Translations under genes and position numbers: made by a program
Shown: positions 1-10,270 of the stretch, piece by piece
Position numbering within the stretch: the first letter of the stretch is position 1
How the letters are laid out: each line of letters begins with the position of its first letter
From: Siphonodentalium dalli
Taxonomy: Eukaryota; Mollusca; Scaphopoda; Gadilida; Siphonodentaliidae
Length of the DNA: 64,000 nucleotides
Assembly (NCBI GenBank): GCA_032622095.1
Contig: CP136061.1
Location: forward strand, 13,779,287-13,843,286
Direction of reading: 5' to 3'
Notes under the pieces: model-generated
What the model saw: the letters and a program-made list of their open reading frames with translations, nothing else
Database searches by the model: none
What the model was told of the DNA's origin: nothing

Positions 1-744
1 TCGTCCGGGCTTTGACCTTGAATTGTCCATTTTGAAGGTCAAGGTCAAGTGGGGTCACGATTTGACTAGTCCAAAAACACTGCCAGGACAAAAGTACCCG
101 ACAAACGTGCCCATCGAAATCCAACCGGTTTTACCCGATTTGACCTTGAATTGATCATTTTGAAGGTCAATGTCTGGTCGGGGTCACGATTGGACCCGTC
201 CAAAACAATCAGTGGACAAAACTAACCCCACGTATCAAATTTCGTCGAAATCCCATCAAAATTGGCGATTTGACCTTGAATTGACCAGATTTAAAGGTCA
301 AGGTCACGTCGCACGGGTAAATGAATATGCTTATGAGACTCCCCATACGAAAGTACTCCCACATACCAAGTTTCATCGAAATCCCGTGATATTCGGGCGT
401 TTGACCTTGAAATGACCCGATTTCAAGGTCAGTGTCACGTCGCACGGGCTAATTAATAAGTTTATACCACTCCCCGGCCGAAGGTACCCCCACATACCAA
501 GTTTCATCGAAATCTCGTGATATTCGGGCGTTTGGCCTTAACATTACCCGATTTCAAGATTAAGGTCACGTCGCACGGACAAATTAATATGCATATGCCA
601 CCCCTCGGTCGAAAGTACCCCCACATACCAAGTTTCATCGAAATCGGCAGGGCCGTTTTCGAGTTCATCGCGAACACACAGACACACACCCCCCCGACAC
701 ACACACACATACACACAGACAGATCTTCCAAAATATATAATAGA
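1..744 (-). mobile_element. Helitron-like copy 1 (3' end outside window)
   Basis: The unit enters the window just inside its 3' hairpin (TCGTCCGGGCT) and ends at 744 with the TC-type 5' end. It holds about five ~130-bp units, each with TGACCTTGAA and TTCAAGGTCA blocks, then an (AC)n/(ACAG)n tract at about 673-722. Open frames through it follow the repeat and are not genes. Confidence 0.65.
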
Positions 745-1322
745 CTAGTCGATGAGCCCGACGTTGTCTGGGCTATTCAAAAACCAAATTTCAAGTCGAT
801 AGCTCTACCCAGCCAGACGTTGTCCGGGCTATTCAAAAACCAAATTTCAAGTCGATAGCTTTACCCGTTTCCGAGACCTGGTCTGCGCATGTGCGAAGCT
901 GGCGTCGAAAGGGCTCGGTGACCCGATAAAATTCGTATACGGGGGAAGATACATTCACATACCAAATTTCAAGTCGATAGCTCCATCAAAATTGGCGATT
1001 TGACCTTGAAGTTACCCGATTTCAAGGTCAATGTCACGTCGCACGGGCAAATGAATATGCTTATGAGACTCGCCATAAGAAAGTACCCCCACATACCAAG
1101 TTTCATCGAAATCCCGTGATATTCGGGCGTTTGACCTTGACATGACCCGATTTCAAGGTCAAGATCACGTCGCACGGACAAATTAATATGCCTATGTTCG
1201 TCCCCGGCCGAAAATACCACAACATACCAAGTTTCATTGAAATCGGGTGGGCCGTTTTTGAGTTCATCGCGAACACACAGACAGACACACAGACACACAG
1301 ATCTTCCAAAATATATAATAGA
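745..1322 (-). mobile_element. Helitron-like copy 2
   Basis: Bounded by CTAG at 745-748 and the TC end at 1322. The 3' hairpin is at about 757-776. It fuses a partial 122-bp unit (about 780-985) to ~130-bp units (985-1255), so it looks recombinant between two subfamilies. Confidence 0.65.
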
Positions 1323-2103
1323 CTAGCCGATGAGCCCGACGTATTCCGGGCTATTCAAAAACCAAATTTCAAGTCGATAGCTCTACCCAGCCCGACGATT
1401 TCAAGTCGATAGCTCCACCCGTTTCCGAGATCTGGTCTGCGCATGCGCGAAGCTGGCGTCGCACGGGTTCGGCGACCCGATGAGCCCGACGTTGTCCGGG
1501 TTATTCAAAAACCAAATTTCAAGTCGATAGCTCTACCCGTTTCCGAGATCTGGTCTGCGCATGCGCGAAGCTGGCGTCGCACGGGCTCGGCGACCCGATA
1601 AAATTCGTATCCGGGGCAAGATACATTCACATACCAAATTTCAAGTCGATAGCTCTACCCGTTTCCGAGATCTCGTCTGCGCATGCGCGAAGCTGGCATC
1701 GCACGGGCTCGGCGACCCGATACAATTCGTATCCGGGAAAGATACATTCACATACCAAATTCCAAGTCGATAGCTCCACCCGTTTCCGAGATCTCGTCTG
1801 CGCATGCGCGAAGCTGGCATCGCACGGGCTCGGCGACCCGATACAATTCGTATCCGGGGCAAGATACATTCACATAGCAAATTTCAAGTCGATAGCTCCG
1901 CCCGTTTCCGAGATCTCGTCTGCGCATGCGCGAAGCGGGCGCCGCACGGGCTGGCCAATACGACAACGTCCACCGCCTGGTCAAACTACACACACGCACA
2001 AAGTTTCATCCCGATCGGTCGAGAATCGTAGATTTGTATTAATGACAAACATACAGACAAACAGACAGACAAACATACAGACAGAGGTCTTCAAAATATA
2101 TAT

Positions 2104-2107
<4 letters not shown>
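1323..2107 (-). mobile_element. Helitron-like copy 3 carrying 122-bp satellite
   Basis: CTAG at 1323-1326, hairpin at about 1334-1353, then tandem 122-bp units to about 1945, a terminal module ending in ATACAGACAGAGG-type sequence, and the TC end at 2106-2107 next to (TA)n. Confidence 0.65.
1400..1945. repeat. 122-bp minisatellite block with NRF1-type palindrome
   Basis: Units repeat every 121-122 bp (for example the ATGCGCGAAGCTGG block at 1561, 1683 and 1804). Each contains TGCGCATGCGCG, matching the NRF1 consensus YGCGCAYGCGCR. The unit length is not a multiple of three, so apparent proteins across it are repeat artefacts. Confidence 0.85.

Positions 2108-2145
<38 letters not shown>
2108..2145. 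repeat. (TA)n microsatellite
   Basis: Pure TA dinucleotide run between two Helitron-like copies. Confidence 0.95.
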
Positions 2146-2146
<1 letters not shown>

Positions 2147-2407
2147 TAGCCAATGAGCCCGACGTTGTGCGGGCTATTCAAAAACCAAATTTCAAGTCGA
2201 TAGCTCCACCCGTTTCCGAGATCTGGTCTGCGCATGCGCGAAGCTGGCGTCGCACGGGCTCGCCAATACGACAATGTCCACCGCCTGGTCAAACTACACA
2301 CACGTACCAAGTTTCGTCCCGATCGGTCGAGAATCGTAGATTTGTATCAATGACAAACATACATACAAACATACAAACATACAGAGGTCTTCAAAATATA
2401 TATGAGA
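2146..2407 (-). mobile_element. Helitron-like copy 4 (short)
   Basis: CTAG at 2146-2149, hairpin, a single 122-bp-type unit, a terminal module with an (ACAT/ACAA)n tract, and the TC end at 2406-2407. A near-identical copy lies at 5746-6007. Confidence 0.65.
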
Positions 2408-2795
2408 TATAATCTTTCCATAAAAATTCAAGTAAAAATTGAAAAATATACGAAATAGTTGCCAGGAAGGTGATCGTATGAGGTTTTATGAACTTACTGA
2501 TTCTAGACCAGTATTATCGCGAGGTTATACCATAGCCTGTCAAAATTTCATCACAATATGTTGTAAGTTTTACATAAATTAGTAAATTTTCTCATTTTTC
2601 ACAATTAGTTTTCAAATTTTAATCTTAGATCACGTTCAAACACCGTTATTTATAACTCCCTTCATCACTCTCTATACTGTTTCAGTTTATCCTTCTCAAC
2701 CCAACTTGACATCCAGCATTCTAAGTGTAAACTACATAATTCGTTTTTCTGCAAAATTTATATTTTAGAGGGTGGGGTTTACACTCATATCACAC
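2408..2795 (+). repeat. Fragment of the inverted repeat of the 4.9-kb TIR element
   Basis: Reverse-complement match, by eye only a few percent diverged, to about 16875-17255 inside the left inverted repeat of the element at 16365-21266. It also matches 6008-6392. It contains a small inverted repeat, AGTGTAAAC and GTTTACACT, about 60 bp apart near its right end. No coding potential. Confidence 0.8.
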
Positions 2796-3456
2796 TGCCC
2801 GGACAAAAGTACCCGACAAACGTGCCCGTCGAAATCCATCCGGTTTTACCCGATTTGACCTTCAATTGATCATTTTGAAGGTCAATGTCAGATCGGGGTC
2901 ACGATTTGACCCGTCCAAAACACTCAGTGGACAAAAGTAACCCTATGTATACAATTTCGTCGAAATCCCATCAAAATTGGCGATTTGACCTTGGATTGAC
3001 CAGATTCCAATGTCAAGGTCACGTCGCACAGGCAAATGAATATGCTTATGAGACTCCCCATACAAAAGTACTCCCACATGCCAAGTTTCATCGAAATCCC
3101 GTGATAATCGGGCGTTTGACCTTGAAATGACCGATTTCAAGGTCAGTGTCACGTCGCACGGACAAATTAATAAGTTTATACCACTCCCCGGCCGAAGGAA
3201 CCCCCACATACCAAGTTTCATCGAAATCTCGTGATATTCGGGCGTTTGACCTTGAAATTACCCGATTTCAAGGTTAAGGTCACGTCGCACGGACAAATTA
3301 ATATGCCTATGCCACCCCCCGGCCGAAAGTAGCCCCACATACCAACTTTCATCGAAATCGGCAGGGCCGTTTTCGAGTTCATCGCGAACACACACACACA
3401 CCCCCCATACACACACACACATACACACAGACAGATCTTCCAAAATATATAATAGA
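2796..3456 (-). mobile_element. Helitron-like copy 5 (3'-truncated)
   Basis: Lacks the hairpin/CTAG end and begins inside ~130-bp units next to the inserted fragment. It ends with an (AC)n/(ACAG)n tract and the TC end at 3456. Duplicated at 6393-7056. Confidence 0.6.
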
Positions 3457-3906
3457 CTAGCCGATGAGCCCGACGTTGTCCGGGCTATTCAAAAAACAAA
3501 TTTCAAGTCGATAGCTCTACCCAGTCCGACGTTGTCCGGGCTATTCAAAAACCAAATTTCAAGTCGATAGCTTTACCCGTTTCCGAGATCTGGTCTGAAC
3601 ATGCGCGAAGCTGGCGTCACACGGGCTCGGCGACCCGATAAAATTCGTATCCGGGGCAAGATACATTCACATAGCAAATTTCAAGTCGATAGCTCCACCC
3701 GTTTCCGAGATCTCGTCTGCGCATGCGCGAAGCGGGCGCCGCACGGCTCGACAATACGAGAACGACGACCACCTGGTCAAACTACACACATGTACCAAGT
3801 TTCGTCCCGATCGGTCGAGAATCGTAGATTTGTTTAAATGACATACATACATACATACAGACAGACATACATACAGACAGAGGTCTTCAAAAATATATAT
3901 GAGAGA
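3457..3906 (-). mobile_element. Helitron-like copy 6
   Basis: CTAG at 3457-3460, hairpin, two 122-bp-type units, the terminal module with an (ACAT/ACAG)n tract at about 3838-3880, and a TC end at about 3904-3906. Counterpart of copy 12 at 7057-7873, which has more 122-bp units. Confidence 0.6.
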
Positions 3907-3916
3907 TATATATATA

Positions 3917-4537
3917 CTAGAAGGTGACCCGACTTCGTCCGGGCTTTGACCTTGAATTGTCCATTTTGAAGGTCAAGGTCAAGTGGGGTCACGATTTGAC
4001 CAGTCCAAAAACACTGCCCGGACAAAAGTACCCGACCAACGTGCCCGTCGAAATCCAACCGGTTTTACCCGATTTGACCTTGAATTGATCATTTTGAAGG
4101 TCAATGTCTGGTCGGGTCACGATTGGACCCGTCCAAAACAATCAGTGGACAAAACTAACCCCACGTATCAAATTTCGTCGAAATCCCATCAAAATTGGCG
4201 ATTTGACCTTGAAGTTACCCGATTTCAAGGTCAATGTCACGTCGCACGTGCAAATGAATATGCTTATGAGACTCGCCATAAGAAAGTACCCCCACATACC
4301 AAGTTTCATCGAAATCCCGTGATATTCGGGCGTTTGACCTTGAAATGACCCGATTTCAAGGTCAAGGTCACGTCGCACGGAAAAATTAATATGCCTATGT
4401 TCGTCCCCGGCCGAAAATACCCCCACATACCAAGTTTCATCGAAATCGGGTGGGCCGTTTTTGAGTTCATCGCGAACACACAGACAGACACACAGACAGA
4501 CACACAGACACACAGATCTTCCAAAATATATAATAGA
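3917..4537 (-). mobile_element. Helitron-like copy 7
   Basis: CTAG at 3917-3920, the variant hairpin GACCCGACTTCGTCCGGGCT, ~130-bp units to about 4460, an (ACAG)n tract and the TC end. Its beginning matches copy 1 and its end matches copy 2. Confidence 0.65.
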
Positions 4538-5203
4538 CTAGCCGATGAGCCCGACGTTGTCCGGGCTATTCAAAAACCAAATTTCAAGTCGATAGCTCTA
4601 CCCAGCCCGACGATTTCAAGTCGATAGCTCTACCCGTTTCCGAGATCTGGTCTGCGCATGCGCGAAGCTGGCGTCGCACGGGCTTGGCGACCCGATAAAA
4701 TTCGTATCCGGGGCAAGACACATTCACATACCAATTTTCAAGTCGATAGCTCTACCCGTTTCCGAGATCTCGTCTGCGTATGCGCGAAGCTGGCGTGGCA
4801 CGGGCTCGGCGACCCGATAAAATTCGTATCCGGGGAAAGATACATTCACATACCAAATTCCAAGTCGATATCTCCACCCGTTTCCGAGATCTCGTCTGCG
4901 CATGCGCGAAGCTGGCGTCGCACGGGCTCGGCGACCCGATATAATTCGTATCCGGGGCAAGATACATTCACATAGCAAATTTCAAGTCGATAGCTCCACC
5001 CGTTTCCGAGATCTCGTCTGCGCATGCGCGAAGCCGGCGCCGCACGGGCTCGTCATTACGACAACGTCCACCGCCTGGTCAAACTACACACACGCACCAA
5101 GTTTCGTCCCGATCGGTCGAGAATCGTAGATTTGTATTAATGACAAACATACAGACAAACAGACAGACAAACATACAGACAGAGGTCTTCAAAATATATA
5201 TGA
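4538..5203 (-). mobile_element. Helitron-like copy 8 carrying 122-bp satellite
   Basis: CTAG at 4538-4541, hairpin, three or more 122-bp units (4630-5055; ATGCGCGAAGC at 4658 and 4902), terminal module, then directly CTAG of copy 9. Confidence 0.65.
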
Positions 5204-5713
5204 CTAGCCGATGAGCCCGACGTTGTCCGGGCTATTCAAAAACCAAATTTCAAGTCGATAGCTCTACCCGTTTCCGAGATCTGGTCTGCGCATGCGCGAA
5301 GCTGGCGTCGCACGGGCTCGGCGACCCGATAAAATTCGTATCCGGGGCAAGATACATTCACATAGCAAATTTCAAGTCGATAGCTTTACCCGTTTCCGAG
5401 ATCTGGTCTGCGCATGCGCGAAGCTGGCGTCGCACGGGCTCGGCGACCCGATAAAATTCGTATCCGGGGCAAGATACATTCACATAGCAAATTTCAAGTC
5501 GATAACTCCACCCGTTTCCGAGATCTCGTCTGCGCATGCGCGAAGCGGGCGCCGCACGGGCTCGCCAATACGACAACGTTCACCGCCCGGTCAAACTACA
5601 CACACGTACCAAGTTTCGTCCCGATCGGTCGAGAATCGTAGATTTGTATAAATGACAAACAAACAAACAAACAAACAAACATACATACAGACAGAGGTCT
5701 TCAAAATATATAT

Positions 5714-5717
<4 letters not shown>
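5204..5717 (-). mobile_element. Helitron-like copy 9 carrying 122-bp satellite
   Basis: CTAG at 5204-5207, hairpin, 122-bp units at about 5265-5570 (blocks at 5292 and 5414), an (ACAA)n tract at about 5651-5690, and a TC end at 5716-5717 followed by (TA)n to 5745. Confidence 0.65.
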
Positions 5718-5745
<28 letters not shown>

Positions 5746-6007
5746 CTAGCCGCTGAGCCCGACGTTGTGCGGGCTATTCAAAAACCAAATTTCAAGTCGA
5801 TAGCTCCACCCGTTTCCGAGATCTGGTCTGCGCATGCGCGAAGCTGGCGTCGCACGGGCTCGCCAATACGACAATGTCCACCGCCTGGTCAAACTACACA
5901 CACGTACCAAGTTTCGTCCCGATCGGTCGAGAATCGTAGATTTGTATCAATGACAAACATACATACAAACATACAAACATACAGAGGTCTTCAAAATATA
6001 TATGAGA
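5746..6007 (-). mobile_element. Helitron-like copy 10 (short)
   Basis: Almost identical to copy 4 at an offset of 3600 bp, showing a segmental tandem duplication of the array. Confidence 0.65.
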
Positions 6008-6392
6008 TATAATCTTTCCATAAAAATTCAAGTAAAAATTGAAAAATATACGAAATAGTTGCCAGGAAGGTGATCGTATGAGGTTTTATGAACTTACTGA
6101 TTCTAGACCAGTATTATCGCGAGGTTATACCATAGCCTGTCAAAATTTCATCACAATGTTGTAAGTTTTACATAAATTAGTAAATTTTCTCATTTTTCAC
6201 AATTAGTTTTCAAATTTTAATCTTAGATCACGTTCAGACACCGTTATTTATAACTCCCTTCATCACTCTCTATACTGTTTCAGTTTATCCTTCTCAACCC
6301 AACTTGACATCCAGCATTCTAAGTGTAAACTACATAATTCGTTTTTCTGCAAAATTTATATTTTAGAGGGTGGGGTTTACACTCATATCACA
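6008..6392 (+). repeat. Second copy of the TIR-element fragment
   Basis: Duplicate of 2408-2795 with a 2-bp deletion (CACAATATGTTG changed to CACAATGTTG), sharing the deletion state of the source-like copy near 17100. Confidence 0.8.
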
Positions 6393-7056
6393 CTGCCCGG
6401 ACAAAAGTACCCGACAAACGTGCCCGTCGAAATCCATCCGGTTTTACCCGATTTGACCTTGAATTGATCATTTTGAAGGTCAATGTCAGATCGGGGTCAC
6501 GATTTGACCCGTCCAAAACACTCAGTGGACAAAAGTAACCCTATGTATACAATTTCGTCGAAATCCCATCAAAATTGGCGATTTGACCTTGAATTGACCA
6601 GATTTCAATGTCAAGGTCACGTCGCACAGGCAAATGAATATGCTTATGAGACTCCCCATACAAAAGTACTCCCACATGCCAAGTTTCATCGAAATCCCGT
6701 GATAATCGGGCGTTTGACTTTGAAATGACCGATTTCAAGGTCAGTGTCACGTCGCACGGACAAATTAATAAGTTTATACCACTCCCCGGCCGAAGGTACC
6801 CCCACATACCAAGTTTCATCGAAATCTCGTGATATTCGGGCGTTTGACCTTGAAATTACCCGATTTCAAGGTTAAGGTAACGTCGCACGGACAAATTAAT
6901 ATGCCTATGCCACCCCCCGGCCGAAAGTAGCCCCACATACCAAGTTTCATCGAAATCGGCAGGGCCGTTTTCGAGTTCATCGCGAACACACACACACACA
7001 CCCCCCATACACACACACAGATACACACAGACAGATCTTCCAAAATATATAATAGA
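6393..7056 (-). mobile_element. Helitron-like copy 11 (3'-truncated)
   Basis: Counterpart of copy 5 at an offset of 3598-3600. ~130-bp units, an (AC)n tract at about 6988-7020, TC end at 7056. Confidence 0.6.
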
Positions 7057-7873
7057 CTAGCCGATGAGCCCGACGTTGTCCGGGCTATTCAAAAACCAAA
7101 TTTCAAGTCGATAGCTCTACCCAGCCCGACGTTGTCCGGGCTATTCAAAAACCAAATTTCAAGTCGATAGCTTTACCCGTTTCCGAGATCTGGTCTGCAC
7201 ATGCGCGAAGCTGGCGTCGCACTGGCTCGGCGACCCGATAAAATTCGTATCCGGGGCAAGATACATTCACATACCAAATTTCAAGTCGATAGCTCCACCC
7301 GTTTCCGAGATCTCGTCTGCGCATGCGCGAAGCTGGCGTCGCACGGGCTCGGCGACCCGATAAAATTCGTATCCTGGGCAAGATACATTCACATACCAAA
7401 TTTCAAGTCGATAGCTCCACCCGTTTCCGAGATCTCGTCTGCGCATGCGCGAAGCTGGCGTCGCACGGGCTCGGCGACCCGATAAAATTCGTATCCGGGG
7501 CAAGATACATTCACATAGCAAATTTCAAGTCGATAGCTCCACCCGTTTTCGAGATCTCGTCTGCGCATGCGCGAAGCTGGCGTTGCACGGGCTCGGCGAC
7601 CCGATAAAATTCGTATCCGGGGCAAGATACATACACATAGCAAATTTCAAGTCGATAGCTCCACCCGTTTCCGAGATCTCGTCTGCGCATGCGCGAAGCG
7701 GGCGCCGCATGGGCGCCGCACGGGCTCGCCAATACGACAACGACGACCACCTGGTCAAACTACACACACGTACCAAGTTTCGTGCCGGTCGGTCGAGAAT
7801 CGTAGATTTGTATAAATGACATACATACATACAGACAGACATACAGACAGAGGTCTTCAAAATATATATGAGA
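7057..7873 (-). mobile_element. Helitron-like copy 12, four 122-bp units
   Basis: CTAG at 7057-7060 and hairpin. ATGCGCGAAGC blocks at 7201, 7323, 7445 and 7567 give an exact 122-bp period. The terminal module and TC end are at 7872-7873. It has more 122-bp units than copy 6, showing copy-number change by unequal exchange or replication slippage. Confidence 0.7.
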
Positions 7874-8891
7874 TATTTATATATTGGTATAGTAAGAGTA
7901 AATAGGTCATTGTCGTCACATGTTCTTGTATTGGGTATTCAGTTTCACGAAACGTATTTTTCGTACCCGATGTTGCTGTTTAATTCCAGATGCTTGCATC
8001 CGATCACATGTCTACGGGAGAGTCATTTGTAAAACTGCAATTGCTACCTCGTCTATGTTTTATCGGCGACTTTTGACGCTAATAAATTGATAATTGCTAT
8101 AACATAAACCCACAAACGTCATGCTGTGTATCCAAAAAGACGAATGACCAAAGCTGGGTTCCAAACACACATATATTCAGATATTATGCGACAATGACTC
8201 CGTTAGCGATAGTAAGACAGCGCATAACATATATATTGATCCACGGCTGGACCAAACTTACTACAAAGTGAACCATTCGTTATAATCAAGACGTGTCCCT
8301 ATTTCATGCATTGGCGACGTCGTTTTACATTTTGGAGTCGTGAGACACGTCTCTAACCTCATAATAGTTACGTGCTAAGACGTGACCAAGATGTGTCCCA
8401 ATATTACGTCTTGGTCACGTGTCCAGGACCCGAAAAGTATTACTTTTCCGACAGTGCTTCAGCGTATCCAGGACCCAAAACGTGTCACATATCTGAGACG
8501 TGCTCGGTTGGTATTGGGGATGTTCTGAAGGCTGCGATAAAACATAAAACCTCCGAAACACAACATGGCTACGTCGTAAAAACTATTACTGCATTGTTGG
8601 GGGCATGACTAATAGGTTCTAGACGCGCCACATTGATATTTTTAGAACACGTGGCCAAGACCACAGAGTTTGGCGTTCTTGAAACGTGCTTTTATAGTCT
8701 TGTGAACGGTCCGAAGACTGTGATAAAACATACATGCAGTAATGGTTTTTATGGCTACGTCGAGAACATGTTTAGGTTATAGAAACGTGATGGAATAGTA
8801 TCGGGTACGTTCGGAAAACTGATATAAAACCTCCGAAACTTTGCATGGCTACGTCGTGAAAACGTATGGTGGTCGGAGTATGCCTAAGTGC
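7874..8891. repeat. Noncoding; diverged repeat rich in GTCACGTG-like phrases
   Basis: From about 8280, phrases such as CCAGGACCC, TAAAACCTCCGAAAC and ATGGCTACGTCG recur with drift, suggesting an old, degenerate tandem family that resumes at 9540-9720 after the inserted TIR element. Nothing coding is recognised at 7874-8280. Confidence 0.45.
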
Positions 8892-9539
8892 CACCGCAAA
8901 CGCTGCGATTAAAATCGTAAGGTGGGGAATCACAAGAGGAAGCATCCAATGCGCATGTCTACGACAATATCGTAGCCAAATCGTAGCAATCATGCACTGT
9001 TTGATTTTATCAGAAAAATCGTGGCGTGACATTGGCAACGAGCGCGATCGTAGCTGTCACATGACCACTGCCGCACTGGTCATGTTGTAAATACCACGAA
9101 TAGGAAAACATTCAAAAATGGCGCAAAGTTTACAAACTTCTTGCACTTACGAAAACGAGGCCACATTGGTGGAGATGTGGCGAGACAGGGAGTGCAGGCC
9201 TATACCACATATCAGGCACGAAGTGGAGGTCTGCCGCAATTGTTGAAATTCAATTGGGGCAGCTGAGCCTGTTGAGTTGACAGGTACAAAAATGTCAAAA
9301 TAAAAAAATATTCAATTCCACTTGAACTTTCAACATCAACTTGTTAGTTTAGAAAATTGAGATACATGCCATGTATATGTATTTAGTTGCATAATGCGGA
9401 GAATGTGGTGTAACATTTTGCTATCATGTGGATAAAATCGTAGCTGCAAACATCGCAGCACCGTAGCGTCTGCAGGCAAGTCACTTTTCTCCACCAGCGA
9501 TTTTCCCCACTTACGATTTTAATCGTAGCGTGTGCGGTG
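8892..9539. mobile_element. ~650-bp MITE-like element with ~40-bp TIRs
   Basis: The left end CACCGCAAACGCTGCGATTA and the right end, read on the minus strand, CACCGCACACGCTACGATTA match, and the match continues through AAATCGTAAGGTGGGGA with one gap. CTAAG on both outer flanks (8884-8888 and 9543-9547) is a possible short target duplication. No transposase frame. The superfamily is not assignable from the termini alone. Confidence 0.7.
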
Positions 9540-9730
9540 TCGCTAAGACATGCACAATACATGGCCTATTGATACACATAGAACACATGTCCAAGACCCA
9601 AACAATTTACGTACTTAAAGCGTGCCTGTGTGGTATTCGGGAAGTTTTGAAGACATTGCTCCCTAAAAAACACGCTAATGCTCATATATGTCGTGAATAT
9701 GTCGTGACCACACTTTAAAGGAACTCTATC
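9540..9730. repeat. Continuation of the diverged repeat
   Basis: Resumes the phrases seen at 8280-8870 (CCAAGACCC, GGTATTCGGGAAGTTTTGAAG, GTCGTGA). This supports the idea that 8892-9539 is an insertion. Confidence 0.4.
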
Positions 9731-10270
9731 ACACTTATAATCCGAGAGCCTGCTGGGTTCTATTTGCACAATGGCGTACGAAAGGTTTGATGCCCAAGAT
9801 TTGTTCCACCCCAGAAACGTTCAAAGAAATCCGAGTTCTTATGTTCCGCATTCCTGTCGTTTACAGACCAGTGACCCCGCAAAAACGCCAAAAAGTACTT
9901 CTATTTGCACTTTGGAGTACAAAGCTGATTTTTTTATTAATAGTGCTCCAGCAATCACTGATCAACGATACACAACTGACACGAAATTCCCTGGCGTTTT
10001 CATTTCAGAAGGTGGTTTTTGTTAGTACCCCCAAAACCCCGAAAAATGACTTGTATTTGCACATTCGAGTACAAAACTGATTTGTTTATTAATTGTGCTT
10101 TAGTCATTACTAATCGACGACACACAATTTCTGAAACGAAATTCCATGGCGTTTTCATTTCAGGAAGGTTTTTTTTAATGTACCCACAACAACCCGAAAA
10201 TTTACTTTTATTTGCACAAATATATACTGTGGAATACAAAGCACAATTTTCAGGTAAACCCGGAATAGAT
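9731..10270 (+). repeat. ~150-bp dispersed tandem repeat, plus orientation
   Basis: Three or so diverged units containing TATTTGCAC, GAGTACAAA, TGATCAACGATACACAA and TTTCATTTCAGAAGG. The same family occurs inverted at about 22220-22830 and 25330-25880. Open frames here (about 84-97 codons) are unrelated between units and are judged spurious. Confidence 0.7.

Larger units (their letters stand above)
1..7873 (-). repeat. Head-to-tail array of 12 Helitron-like non-autonomous elements
   Basis: Read on the minus strand, each unit starts with TC followed by a TA-rich stretch (TCTATTATATATTTTGG or TCTCATATATATTTTGAAG), continues through an (ACAG/ACAC)n-type tract and 122-bp or ~130-bp tandem units, and ends with an imperfect hairpin (AGCCCGGAC, short loop, GTCGGGCT), 6-7 nt and CTAG. 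The next unit's TC often follows CTAG directly. TC at the 5' end, a 3' hairpin plus CTRR, and no terminal inverted repeats or target duplication are Helitron hallmarks; a microsatellite plus tandem-repeat core is typical of non-autonomous Helitron/Helentron derivatives. No Rep/helicase coding is visible. The family assignment is inference from the termini; the repeat structure is seen directly. Confidence 0.75.

Noticed and set aside
1400-7715. Regularly spaced repeats that could suggest a CRISPR array
   Set aside because: Units are 122 bp with no short-repeat/unique-spacer pattern, and the context is eukaryotic transposons.
1561-7815. Many similar reading frames of 70-124 codons across the tandem repeats
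   Set aside because: Unit length (122 bp) is not divisible by three, frames are open on both strands at once, and the protein pattern simply follows the DNA repeat.
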